Below are positions 6,933 through 16,500 of a stretch of DNA of 18,673 nucleotides, piece after piece. The notes beneath the pieces were generated by a model. That model was not told the origin of the DNA. It worked only from the letters and a program-made list of their open reading frames with translations, and searched no databases. How positions within the stretch are numbered: the stretch's first letter is position 1; each line of letters begins with the position of its first letter. Source of the stretch: Brumimicrobium sp965656195. GTDB lineage: Bacteria > Bacteroidota > Bacteroidia > Flavobacteriales_D > Crocinitomicaceae. The translations under genes and the position numbers were made by a program. Location: positions 1 through 18,673 of the forward strand of contig CBFHJL010000057.1 of assembly GCA_965656195.1 (NCBI GenBank), given 5' to 3'.

Positions 6933-8930
6933 ATGAAAAAATATTACACAAAAAAATGGAGTATCAGTTTAGTTTTATGCAGTTTGATAGCCACCTTCAA
7001 TTTACGAGCACAAACAATTGATTACCAATGGGGGTTTGGTACAGGACAATCTGGTGCCTTTTCAGAAGCAGCCGAGGGAATTTGTTTCGATGTGGATGGG
7101 AATATGTACGTCTCGGGAACTTTTAGTGGAGCCGTTGACTTTGATCCTTCATCAAATACAAATGTGTTATTTGGTATAGATGGTGGTGGAGTTCAACAGG
7201 ATAACACCTTTATTTTAAAATTCAATAGTGATTCGACATTGATATGGGCCAAACAATTTGAAAATGGATTTAATCTGAATTCTTCCATTACTTATGATGG
7301 CGATCAAGGTCTTTATATATCAGGTATGGCAGATCCTGTTGTTGATTTTGATCCAGGTGTAGGTGTAGAGACAGCTTTGCCAACTAATTATGGGTTTTAT
7401 GTGTGTAAGCTCGATACGGCTGGAGACTTTCAATGGGTTCGAAGAGGAAAAAATAGTGCAGGAGCAAATGGTACTAGAGCCAATTATTTAGCTTACGACA
7501 ATTTGAATAATTCTATTGTTGCAAGTGGTTATTTTGTTGGTAATTCTTTAGAGATTGCTGATGAAACTGGAAGCATTTCTGGAGGGGTAACTTTGCCAAT
7601 CACAAATTCACGCCATATGTTTACCGTTAGTTACTCAGAAACAGGAGATCTTCAATGGGCTAATTCATTGGCTGCAACAAGCAACTCTAGGCTATTTGAT
7701 ATGAATGTGGATAATCAAGGAAACGTTCTTTTAGGAGGTCGATTTAATGGTGCGTTAGATATGAACCCAGGAGCTGGGAGTGAAATTGAAAATTCAGTAG
7801 GAAATGTAGATGGCTTTCTATTAAAGCTGGATAATCAAGGTGATTGGGTAGGTCATATCATAGCAGAGGGTACAGCAAATACTGAAGTACACGAAATAGC
7901 AGTGGATGAAAATGATAGTATTGTTATTTCTATTTCATATACAGGTGATATAACACTGGGCACGGGATGGGGATTAGGCAGTCCTCAAAACGAAACAACT
8001 GTTGGACTCCATGATGTTATGTTGGTTAAAATGAATAATAATTTTATTGCGTCTTGGTATAAGAAGTTAGGTGGTGCTAATGCTACTGGATCAGATTTTA
8101 TTTATGATATTGAGCTTAGTCAAGACAATATAGTTGTTGGTATGATTTCAAATTCTCCTCAAATAGATTTTGATCCTGGCTCAGGATCATTAGAACTAGC
8201 AGGGAACGGTGACTATGACGTGTATGTATCTGTATATTCAGCACAAGGAGAACTGTATGATGCTGTTGGATTTGGTGGTGCAGGCCGTGATTTTCTTTCA
8301 AATATGGCAGTGAATGGCAATGGTAACATCGCAACATGCGGATACTTTGAGTCCTTCACTATCGATCTTGACCCTACTGCTGGCGAAGATAGCTACGGCA
8401 ACCAAGGCGGTGGTGGAAGTGGAAACCGCGATATCTTTTTCAATCAAATGAGTGCTTGTTTTGCAACCGTTGATAATACTACCTCTGACGATGGAACTAC
8501 AATAACCGCCAATGAAGATGCAGTTGGTGCGATCTATCAATGGATAGATTGTAGCGATGATAGCGAAATAAACGGTGAGACAATCGTTTCATTCACACCT
8601 ACAGTTTCTGGTGATTATGCTTGTATTATTGCGAATGGATGTGCAGTAGATACTTCAGATTGTGTGAGTATAATAGTCGCAACAACGTCTCTTAACGAAT
8701 TTTCAATAGAGAATGTATCAATGTATCCGAATCCTTCAGCTGATAAAGTACGTATTCAAGGTTTGGAAAAGATTGATAAAGTTGAAATTACATCTGTTAC
8801 AGGAAGAGCAATGAATATTTTACTTCAATCAGAGAAAGAAATTAATATCCTCGATTACCCTTCTGGAATTTACTTTGTAAAGATCTACTCTGAAGGCAAA
8901 ATTATAAATAAGAAGCTCATCAAAAAGTAA
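6933..8930 (+). CDS. T9SS type A secreted protein with SBBP-like propeller repeats
   Basis: This is a 665-aa secreted or surface protein. A signal peptide (basic MKKYYTKKWS, hydrophobic core, cut after LRAQ near 27) leads to the periplasm. Residues about 45-510 hold repeated units with signatures such as VDFDPSSN (68), VDFDPGVG (137), LDMNPGAG (275), IDFDPGSG (411) and IDLDPTAG (477). Each is followed by a strand like FILKFNSDSTLIWAKQF, as in SBBP-type beta-propellers of Bacteroidota. The Asp-rich loops could bind calcium. Residues about 509-583 form a small Cys-containing Ig-like domain (YQWIDCSDDSEI...GDYACIIANGC). The end (588-665) is a type A Por secretion tail, MYPNPSADKVRI ... GIYFVKIYSEGKIINKKLIKK, which targets the protein to the type IX secretion system for export and probably anchoring. 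No substrate or activity can be read from the sequence. A weak promoter-like TTAATTTG lies at 6901-6908. Confidence 0.9.
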   Translation: MKKYYTKKWSISLVLCSLIATFNLRAQTIDYQWGFGTGQSGAFSEAAEGICFDVDGNMYVSGTFSGAVDFDPSSNTNVLFGIDGGGVQQDNTFILKFNSDSTLIWAKQFENGFNLNSSITYDGDQGLYISGMADPVVDFDPGVGVETALPTNYGFYVCKLDTAGDFQWVRRGKNSAGANGTRANYLAYDNLNNSIVASGYFVGNSLEIADETGSISGGVTLPITNSRHMFTVSYSETGDLQWANSLAATSNSRLFDMNVDNQGNVLLGGRFNGALDMNPGAGSEIENSVGNVDGFLLKLDNQGDWVGHIIAEGTANTEVHEIAVDENDSIVISISYTGDITLGTGWGLGSPQNETTVGLHDVMLVKMNNNFIASWYKKLGGANATGSDFIYDIELSQDNIVVGMISNSPQIDFDPGSGSLELAGNGDYDVYVSVYSAQGELYDAVGFGGAGRDFLSNMAVNGNGNIATCGYFESFTIDLDPTAGEDSYGNQGGGGSGNRDIFFNQMSACFATVDNTTSDDGTTITANEDAVGAIYQWIDCSDDSEINGETIVSFTPTVSGDYACIIANGCAVDTSDCVSIIVATTSLNEFSIENVSMYPNPSADKVRIQGLEKIDKVEITSVTGRAMNILLQSEKEINILDYPSGIYFVKIYSEGKIINKKLIKK

Positions 8931-8993
8931 GTTTTTTCATAATAGCACTTGAGCTTTGATTTAAAGACCTTCCTCCGGGAGGGTCTTTTTGTT
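8923..8993 (+). repeat. Direct repeat copy 2, at the 3' end of the type A cargo gene
   Basis: This is the partner of 6770-6842. It begins in the last two codons of the cargo gene, includes its stop TAA, and runs through the terminator hairpin. The distance between copies is 2153 bp, which is the cargo gene plus its leader. Confidence 0.9.
8963..8990 (+). terminator. Rho-independent terminator after the type A cargo gene
   Basis: AAAGACCTTCC (8963-8973) pairs with GGAGGGTCTTT (8978-8988) around a TCCG tetraloop, followed by a T run. It separates the cargo gene from the adhesin operon. Confidence 0.9.
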
Positions 8994-9084
8994 AAAACAA
9001 TATTTCTAATTTCTTTTTTGAACGGCCCTCAATGAAATATTTGCTTTGCCCGAAAAAAGATTATAATTCAAGAGTAACTTTTGT

Positions 9085-9092
9085 TAAATTTG
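9085..9092 (+). promoter_or_regulatory. Candidate Bacteroidota -7 promoter box of the adhesin operon
   Basis: TAAATTTG fully matches the TAnnTTTG consensus known for Bacteroidota housekeeping promoters and lies 60 bp before the adhesin 1 start, after the upstream terminator. No good TTTG -33 element is seen at the expected distance, so the call is tentative. Confidence 0.4.
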
Positions 9093-9152
9093 CCTAAATA
9101 ATTGATTGTTAATATCAGTAATATATTAAGAATCATCAGAAACATGCTTTAA

Positions 9153-12100
9153 ATGAAAGCTCGAATAATTAGCCTAATTCTAGTCATTTTTACTCTGTCA
9201 ATACAGTGTTTAAAGGCTCAGCAGGACACGGTGTTCTGGTTTGCTGCGCCTGAAGTTTCAGCCTCGGAAGGAGACAGTCCTATCTTTTTACGATTTATGA
9301 CTTATGATAGTCCTTCAGATATCACTATTTCTTTGCCTGCGAACGGCGGATTTACACCAATAAACTTGAATATTCCTGCCAACTCTGTTGATAGTGTGAA
9401 CCTCACACCATTTCTTGCGCAGATTGAAAGTCCAATTGGAGATGTTGTTTCAAATAATGGAATACGTATCTTGGCTACAGAAAATATTAGTGCTTTTTAT
9501 GAGTTAAGAAGTCCAAATAATAAAGAAATCTTCGTCCTTAAAGGAACAAAGTCTACTGGGACAAACTTTTATACTCCTTTCCAAGAGACCTCGGACAATG
9601 CAATTACCACACCTGCATCTTTTTCATCAATTGACATAGTTGCTACGGAGGATAATACTACCGTTTTGATAACCCCAAGAACATCAGTAATTGGACATGC
9701 TTTAAATGTAACTTATTCTGTTGTTTTAGATGAAGGAGAGACGTATAGTGCTCGGGATATGAATGTGACTGCAGCCTCAAGTCTTTCAGGTTCAATTGTT
9801 GCTGCTGATAAACCAATAGCTGTGACAGTTTTTAGTGGAGCACTTTCGAATGCCGGCTGCACAAGTACTGTTGGAGACCAAATTACACCGGAGGATTTTA
9901 CGGGGAGACAATTTATCGTTCAGGCAGGTACAGGTGGAAATGATCGGATGCTGATATTGGCTACACAGAATGGAACGAACGTAACAATTGAGAATTCTGG
10001 AACGTCAAATGTAGTTTTGAGTTGGGGTGAAACTGTAGAGATACCAACTTCTGATGCTATAAACTATATATCGGCAAATAAACCTGTTTATATCTGGCAC
10101 ACTACAGGTTATGGTTGCGAATTAAGTGGAGCGCAAGTTCCTAGTCTATATTGTGCGGGAAAATACAGCACAGCCTTTACGCGAACTTCAAGTGATTCTA
10201 TTGGCTTAGTATTGTATACGAGAACAGGGTTTGAAAATCAGTTCGCTATAAATGGAGACCCATTACTTGTTCCTTCAGGATCATTTAATCCAGTACCAGG
10301 AACATCAGGTGATTATCAAGCTGCAACTATTTATTACAATACAACAGATATACCTGTTAATTCATACAATGAAGTAACAAATGCAGGAGATATTTTTGGG
10401 ATGGGTATAATATCTGGTGATGATGGAAATGGCAGTGCATATGGCTTCTTATCGGAATTCAACTCATACCCTTTTATTGATGCAGGTATAAATGATACTG
10501 TTTGTGCAAATATCAACTTTCCTCTAAACGGAAATATCGGAGGAGGTGATATAACAGGAGTCTGGAATACGAGTGGATTCGGTACCTTCGACAATCCTAC
10601 GAATGATCTGAATAATACTTACATACCAAGTGCATTGGACACATTAATATCTCCGATAAGGCTAATCTTGACAACAACTGGAAACTGTACAGTTCTTAAG
10701 GATACGCTTTCTTTAGAGGTGGAACCGGCTCCAATCGTTAGTGCTTCTGCAGATCAAACACTTTGTGAAAACAATTCAATAGCAACACTTGCTGGTTCAA
10801 TTGAAGGAGGGGCGTCTACCGGGTATTGGGCTTCAAACGGAACAGGAACATTTTTACCAGATAGTTCATTCCTGAATGCTGATTACGTGCCCTCATCTTT
10901 GGATATTTCTAATGGTAGTGTTCAGCTAGTGCTATATTCAACGAATTCTGGATCTTGTCTTCCAGAAACGGATACAATTGAAATAAATTACACGCAAGGA
11001 CCAATTATAGATGCCTCTCCCCAAGACACGGTTTTCGTTTGTGAAAACAATTCCCTCGTTAATTTGAACGGTTCTGTTTCCGGGGTTTCAAACACTGGAG
11101 AATGGTCTTCTGCTGGAGCAGGGGTGTTTTCTCCCGATAATTTGGATTTAAATGGAACGTACCAACCGAGTTTTTCTGATATCACATCAGGAGGGGTATG
11201 GTTGTATTTGGAATCTACTTCTAATCAGAGCTGTATTGCCGCCGTTGATAGTTTTTTTATAGAGTTTACACCCGCTCCAGATGTTGATGCAGGAGCTGGA
11301 ATATTATCATGTTCAAACGATCCTGCGTTTTCTTTAGATGGAGTTATAACCGGAGCAACCAGTACTGGCGTTTGGTCTGGAGGAAACGGTTCATTTACAT
11401 CGAGTGATACAGATCTTAATGCAATTTATACGCCAACGGCAACGGAAGTATCTAATGGCTTTGTGATTCTGACACTCACAAGTACGAATAATCTAAATTG
11501 TGCTGTAGAATCAGATAATGTGCAAATTGAATTTATAGCTCCTCCAATAGCCAATTTTAGTGCTCCCGATGTTTGTTTGAACCAACCAACAGTTTTCTCA
11601 GACTTTTCAAATGCTGGGTTTGGCCCTATTGATACGTGGCAGTGGGAATTTGGAGTTAACGGAGCAACTTCCAGCAATCAAAATGATACATATATATACG
11701 GAAGTCCAGGAGTTTATTCAGTTGAACTGATTGTTACTTCTAATCAAGGTTGTTCTGATACTGTTCAAGAAACTGTTGAGGTTTTTGAAAAACCTGTAGC
11801 CGATTTCAACTACTCTTCTAATTGCCAAAATAATCAAGTAATTGTTCAATTTACAGATGAATCTACAACGGTAAATGATCCATTGAACTTTTGGTTTTAT
11901 GATTTTGGTGGACAAGGAACTTCAGCAACAGAAAACCCACTTCAAGTTTTTCCAACCAATGGTAGTTTTACTATTTTACATATTGTTGAAACTGTGAATG
12001 GATGTCGTGATTCAATAAGTCAAGTTTTAGATACTCCACCAGCACCAGTTGCGGATTTCTCATACAACACTGATAATGGACTAAACGTGGGTGCAGTATT

Positions 12101-12587
12101 CAACTTTATAAATAACTCAACGAATGCAACTAATTTTGATTGGGATTTTGGAAATGGCAATACATCGACACTTGAAGACCCAAACAATACTTATTTTGCC
12201 AATGGTAATTATGTGGTATGGCTAAACGTATCGAATTCTCTAGGGTGTACTGATAGCATTTCAGAAGTAATCGTTATTAATACAGTTACAAATGAAATAA
12301 ATACACTCATACCTAATTCGATATCACCAAATGGAGACTTACTCAATGATGTTTGGAAACTTGAATTCCTTGAAATATCATATCCTAATGTTAGAGTGCA
12401 AATATACAATGAATGGGGCCAACAAATTTTTGAGTCTGAAGGTTACGATACACCTTGGGACGGTCGTTTCAATAATGAGTTAGTTCCCGACGGTACATAT
12501 TATTATATCATTGACCTAAAAGAAACAGGGGACCCTGAAACAGACATCTTTAAGGGAACTATCCTGGTACTTAAAAGCAGAAATTAA
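9153..12587 (+). CDS. Adhesin 1: IgGFc-binding-like head, Ig-like repeats, PKD domains, T9SS type B domain
   Basis: This is a 1144-aa predicted cell-surface adhesin. The signal peptide is residues 1-22 (ending QCLKA). Residues about 25-440 resemble the IgGFc-binding N-terminal domain (PF17517 type): VATEDNTTVLITP (163-175), SSLSGSIVAADKPIAVTVFSG, CTSTVGDQITPEDF (236-249) and GYGCELSGAQVPSLYCAG (319-336). Four Ig-like repeats of about 85-90 aa follow (443-797), each with a Cys near both ends and a GVW..SG.G.F...Y.PS core. Three PKD domains come next (about 799-878, 882-960, 966-1043; the third has FDWDFGNGNTSTLEDPNNTY). The protein ends in a CHU_C/type B sorting domain (1050-1144: SPNGDLLNDVWKL, YNEWGQQIFES, PWDGRFNNELVPDGTYYY). 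Type B domains need T9SS and usually a PorP/SprF partner, and one overlaps this gene's stop. The ligand is unknown; 'IgGFc' is a family name only. Confidence 0.92.
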   Translation: MKARIISLILVIFTLSIQCLKAQQDTVFWFAAPEVSASEGDSPIFLRFMTYDSPSDITISLPANGGFTPINLNIPANSVDSVNLTPFLAQIESPIGDVVSNNGIRILATENISAFYELRSPNNKEIFVLKGTKSTGTNFYTPFQETSDNAITTPASFSSIDIVATEDNTTVLITPRTSVIGHALNVTYSVVLDEGETYSARDMNVTAASSLSGSIVAADKPIAVTVFSGALSNAGCTSTVGDQITPEDFTGRQFIVQAGTGGNDRMLILATQNGTNVTIENSGTSNVVLSWGETVEIPTSDAINYISANKPVYIWHTTGYGCELSGAQVPSLYCAGKYSTAFTRTSSDSIGLVLYTRTGFENQFAINGDPLLVPSGSFNPVPGTSGDYQAATIYYNTTDIPVNSYNEVTNAGDIFGMGIISGDDGNGSAYGFLSEFNSYPFIDAGINDTVCANINFPLNGNIGGGDITGVWNTSGFGTFDNPTNDLNNTYIPSALDTLISPIRLILTTTGNCTVLKDTLSLEVEPAPIVSASADQTLCENNSIATLAGSIEGGASTGYWASNGTGTFLPDSSFLNADYVPSSLDISNGSVQLVLYSTNSGSCLPETDTIEINYTQGPIIDASPQDTVFVCENNSLVNLNGSVSGVSNTGEWSSAGAGVFSPDNLDLNGTYQPSFSDITSGGVWLYLESTSNQSCIAAVDSFFIEFTPAPDVDAGAGILSCSNDPAFSLDGVITGATSTGVWSGGNGSFTSSDTDLNAIYTPTATEVSNGFVILTLTSTNNLNCAVESDNVQIEFIAPPIANFSAPDVCLNQPTVFSDFSNAGFGPIDTWQWEFGVNGATSSNQNDTYIYGSPGVYSVELIVTSNQGCSDTVQETVEVFEKPVADFNYSSNCQNNQVIVQFTDESTTVNDPLNFWFYDFGGQGTSATENPLQVFPTNGSFTILHIVETVNGCRDSISQVLDTPPAPVADFSYNTDNGLNVGAVFNFINNSTNATNFDWDFGNGNTSTLEDPNNTYFANGNYVVWLNVSNSLGCTDSISEVIVINTVTNEINTLIPNSISPNGDLLNDVWKLEFLEISYPNVRVQIYNEWGQQIFESEGYDTPWDGRFNNELVPDGTYYYIIDLKETGDPETDIFKGTILVLKSRN
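10479..11543 (+). repeat. Four tandem Ig-like coding repeats in adhesin 1
   Basis: The units cover residues about 443-526, 527-616, 617-708 and 709-797. Each has the order D(A/V).AG/AS....C...N...L.G.I.G....G.W, then SG.G.F, Y.PS..(D/E)(I/V)..G.V.L.L.ST....C, then (D/E).(I/V).I.(F/Y). The cysteine pairs are 451/512, 538/602, 630/694 and 720/783, which suggests one disulfide per unit. Confidence 0.85.
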
Positions 12588-13567
12588 TGTATAGATTCAT
12601 ATTTTTACTCATATCGGTTTTGGCTTTATCTATCTCTGGATTTAGCCAACAATTGGTAGGTTACTCTAACTTCCTGATGAATGATTACTATTTTAATCCA
12701 GCTATTTCAGGAAGTCAAAATGTACAAGAAGCAAATTTATCTTATCGTAATCAATGGGTTGGATTTGAAGGTGCCCCAGTTTTGTTAATGGGGAATTTTA
12801 TGGGCTCCTATAAGAATGAAGGTAAGATTGGTTATGGAGCCACAATCATTTCAGAACGCAAAGGTATAACTGATAACACTGCGATATATGTAAATTACGC
12901 TCATCATTTTCGTTTATCTGAAAACATAAAACTGGGTTTAGGTATACGTCCGGGTTATATGCAACATAGAGTACGTTTATATGATGCGATCATTGCAGAT
13001 GCAGGAGATGAGGTACTGACTGGAACTGTTTATTCTGCCAACGCCATTGATGTTAATGCTGGTTTTCATTTATACAGCTCGAAGTTTTTTGTAATGGGTT
13101 CTTTTCAACGTCTATTAGGGAGACAAATCCAGTTTACAAGTTACAATAGTAACCTTTCATTTCATTTTAATACAATAGCGGGATATACTTATAGATTCCA
13201 AAATAGTAAAAAGAAGCAAATGGAAATACAGCCTAGCTTGATGGTTCGAATGGTTCGCCCATTGCCAGTTCAAGTAACCGGAATGTTGCGATTTACCTAT
13301 GAAAATAAGTTTTGGGGAGGACTTTTATATCGTTCCGATGATGCAATAGGTATTATGGCAGGAATGAAAATTAGAGAACGTTTAGATATAGGCTATAGCT
13401 TTGATTACACTATATCGAGCTTAAGTAATTATCAATCAGGTTCGCATGAAGTTATGCTGTCATTTATCATTTCAAGAAAGAAATCTTCAATTGATGATGA
13501 GGATGATGAACTTAACAAAAGTATTTTGGAAGAAATCCAAAAAGATATTGATGAGCGTGATAAATAA
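12587..13567 (+). CDS. PorP/SprF family T9SS outer-membrane protein 1
   Basis: This is a 326-aa predicted outer-membrane beta-barrel of the PorP/SprF family, which helps T9SS export or anchor type B cargo. The start ATG shares its A with the adhesin 1 stop (TAATG), so the two are coupled and presumably act together, like SprB and SprF in Flavobacterium johnsoniae. The signal peptide is MYRFIFLLISVLALSISGFS, cut before Gln21. The family's early motif is clear: FLMNDYYFNPAISGS, then LSYRNQWVGFEGAP. Alternating aromatic/polar strands continue to about residue 300 (for example IGYGATIISERKGI and GGLLYRSDDAIGIMAGMKI). The barrel is followed by an acidic, charged tail of about 28 residues (SIDDEDDELNKSILEEIQKD...), which is not usual for a barrel that ends in its last strand and may lie in the periplasm. 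Confidence 0.9.
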   Translation: MYRFIFLLISVLALSISGFSQQLVGYSNFLMNDYYFNPAISGSQNVQEANLSYRNQWVGFEGAPVLLMGNFMGSYKNEGKIGYGATIISERKGITDNTAIYVNYAHHFRLSENIKLGLGIRPGYMQHRVRLYDAIIADAGDEVLTGTVYSANAIDVNAGFHLYSSKFFVMGSFQRLLGRQIQFTSYNSNLSFHFNTIAGYTYRFQNSKKKQMEIQPSLMVRMVRPLPVQVTGMLRFTYENKFWGGLLYRSDDAIGIMAGMKIRERLDIGYSFDYTISSLSNYQSGSHEVMLSFIISRKKSSIDDEDDELNKSILEEIQKDIDERDK

Positions 13568-13588
13568 TTAGAATTAAAGAAAGTCGCC

Positions 13589-16500
13589 ATGAAAAAAATG
13601 AAATACGCATTACTTCTTTTATTATTTGTTAAAATGTGCTTTACGAGTTTGCAGGCTCAGGTAGACACTGTTTTTTGGTTTGCCGCTCCTTGGGTAACAC
13701 CAGATCACGATGGAAATGTTCAGATGGCATTTAGGATATCAACTTTTGGAACACCTGCCGACGTCCGTATCCAAATGCCTACTGCGACTTATGACACAAC
13801 CTTTACAGTGCCTGCTAATGGATTGGTTTCAGTTCCGTTAAGCTACCTTGTTAATGATTTAGAGAGTACCCCAGCAAATGTTGTACTTAATTCAGGTTTT
13901 AAAATTACTTCAGATGAATTCATAACGGTAGTGTATGACTTTATATCAGATCTTATCGATATCTCGCCAGGAACCCCCAATAACCCCGAAACATATTCAC
14001 TTAAGGGTAGAAATGGAATGGGACTTGAATTCGTGACGCCATTTCAAACTTTATGGGATAACCGAGATCTAAATACCGATCGTAATGGAGATGGAGTAGT
14101 TACTGATCCAAGGCAGTTCTTTTCAATAGTTGCAACAGAAGATAACACGACAGTTTGGATAACACCAACATGTGATGTGGTTGGTCATCCAGCAAACGTA
14201 ACATATTCCGTAACATTACCACTTGCCGGAAATGTATATACTTGTGAAAATGTAGTTATGACTACAAGTAATCCAGGTAGTAGCCTAAGTGGATCCATTA
14301 TTTCTTCTGATAGACCTGTCTCTGTTACTATTAATGATGATTCCGTGAACCCTTCAGGAGGTGGGGGATGTTTCGATCTTATGGGTGATCAAATTGTACC
14401 CACGGATGTTATTGGTACGGATTATATTGTAAATAGAGGTTTTTTGAATGCCGGTTCAAATGAATCTATTTTTATTATTCCTTCGGAGAATTTTACAACC
14501 ATAACAATAGATGATGGAACTGTAACTACTAATTTAGCAAATCAAGGTGAGACTGTACCTTACTCGATAACGCAGCCTTTAACTTCGATATCTTCGGATA
14601 AACCAGTTTACTTAGTTCACATGTCAGGGTATGGTTGTGAATTAGGATTAGCGATTCTTCCTCCACTTAATTGTGCCGGTTCAGCAGAGGTGTCATTCGC
14701 AAGAAATAATAACCAGCAGTTTTTACTGAATCTTTTGTGCGAGGCGGGAGATGAAGCTTTCTTCACTCTTACAACTCCTGGTACAGGAACTATAAATCCA
14801 GCTTCATTCACTCCAGTTCCAGGTACTGGGGGCGCATATGTTGGAGCACAAATCGACTTTACCACGGCAGAAATTCCTAGCGGAACTCAAAATACGTTAA
14901 CAAATAGTGCTGGTTTTTTCTCAATGGGAGTTATTAATGGAGGTCCGAGTACAGGCTGTTTGTACCACTACATGTCGTCATTTCAGCGTAAGGTTATAAC
15001 TAGAGCAGGTAATGATACTACACTCTGTAGTGCTGATAATCAAGTGCCCCTAAATGGAGATGTCTCAGGTGGTTCAACTACTGGGATTTGGTCCGTTCTA
15101 GATGGGACAGGAACGGTGAATAATCCAACAGATTTAGTTACAACCTATGATCCAAGTCCAGGAGATCTTACTCAGGGTTTTGTGAACTTTGTTTTGACGT
15201 CAACTGGGAACTGCGACCCAGCTACTGATACAATGACAGTGACTTACAGCCAATCACCTTTAGCGGATGCGGGTCCAGATGATTCATATTGCAGAAATAA
15301 TCTTGGGACTATTCCAGTGACTGGAAGTATACAATTTGCCTCTGGAGGTTCTTGGTCAGGAGGTTCGGGAGGTGCGTTTGGAAACCCTGGAAGCTCAAAT
15401 ACTACGTACACTCCTTCACCTACAGATATTGCAGCTGATAGTATTCTATTATTCTTTACTTCTGCGGGAAGTTTGTTTGCTTGTCCAGACTATCAAGATA
15501 CTACAGTTATTTACTTTACAGATGCACCTGAAGTTAATCCAGGTAGTGATCAAGTGATTTGTACAAGTGAGAATCAAGTAAATTTAAATGGTTCGGTGAT
15601 TGGGGGAACTACCACGGGTATATGGTCCACAACTGGAACAGGTTCTTTTTCTCCAACTGCAAATGATCCAGTAACTAATTATAATATTAGTGCGTCTGAT
15701 ATAGCTAACGGTAGTTTGTACATTGTATTATCAAGTTCGAATAATGGAAATTGTCTTGCCGTTCAAGATAGTATTGAAGTTAACTTTATTGAAGAACCAA
15801 CAGTATCTATTATTTCAGGTGATTCTGTTTGTTCTAATCTAAATTTACTGGACTTAGAAGGAACGATATCTTCAGGTTTTACTGGCAACTGGACAACATC
15901 TGGATCCGGATCAATTGTCGATCCGAACTCATTAATCACCCAATATAATATAGCCACCATTGACACAACAGTTGGATATGTTGATATGCTTTTATCTTCT
16001 AATCCAGGTATTTGTCCCTCAGTAACTGACTCCATGCGTATTTTCTTTATTGATCCACCCAAAGCAATAGCAGGTCCAGATCAGGAATTTTGTAGTAACG
16101 AAGTAATTAGTTTAAATGGTTCTGTTGCGGGAGTCTTAAATACGGGTACTTGGACCTCGAACGGAACAGGAATATTTAATCCAGGTCCGAATAATCTTAT
16201 AACTAATTATATTCCATCTGCAGCAGATATTACAAATGGTAGTTTAACCTTTAGTCTAACTGCAGCAACTGCCCTTGGGTGTCCAGCAGACGTAGATGAT
16301 CTTACTGTAACGTTTAAAGAAATACCAACAGCCAATTTTTCAGCAACGGAAGAATGTAGTGGTGATAATGTTTCCTTTACTGACTTGTCTACCATTACTG
16401 GTGCAACTATAAATTCATGGGATTGGGACTTTGGTACATCTACGACTTCATCCGTTCAAAATCCTGTTCATACTTATAGTGGTGCGGGTAATTATAATGC

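Noticed and set aside
8116..8540. Two reverse-strand open frames of 73 and 80 aa inside the type A cargo gene
   Set aside because: They are antisense to the propeller region with clear protein repeats, and have no independent start signals or motifs.
10334..11915. Several reverse-strand open frames of 65-86 aa within adhesin 1
   Set aside because: They are antisense to Ig-like and PKD repeats; the repeated coding pattern itself produces long antisense frames.
15336..16395. A 73-aa frame on the plus strand and two reverse frames within adhesin 2
   Set aside because: They are out-of-frame or antisense readings of the Ig-like repeat region; the adhesin frame has strong domain evidence throughout.
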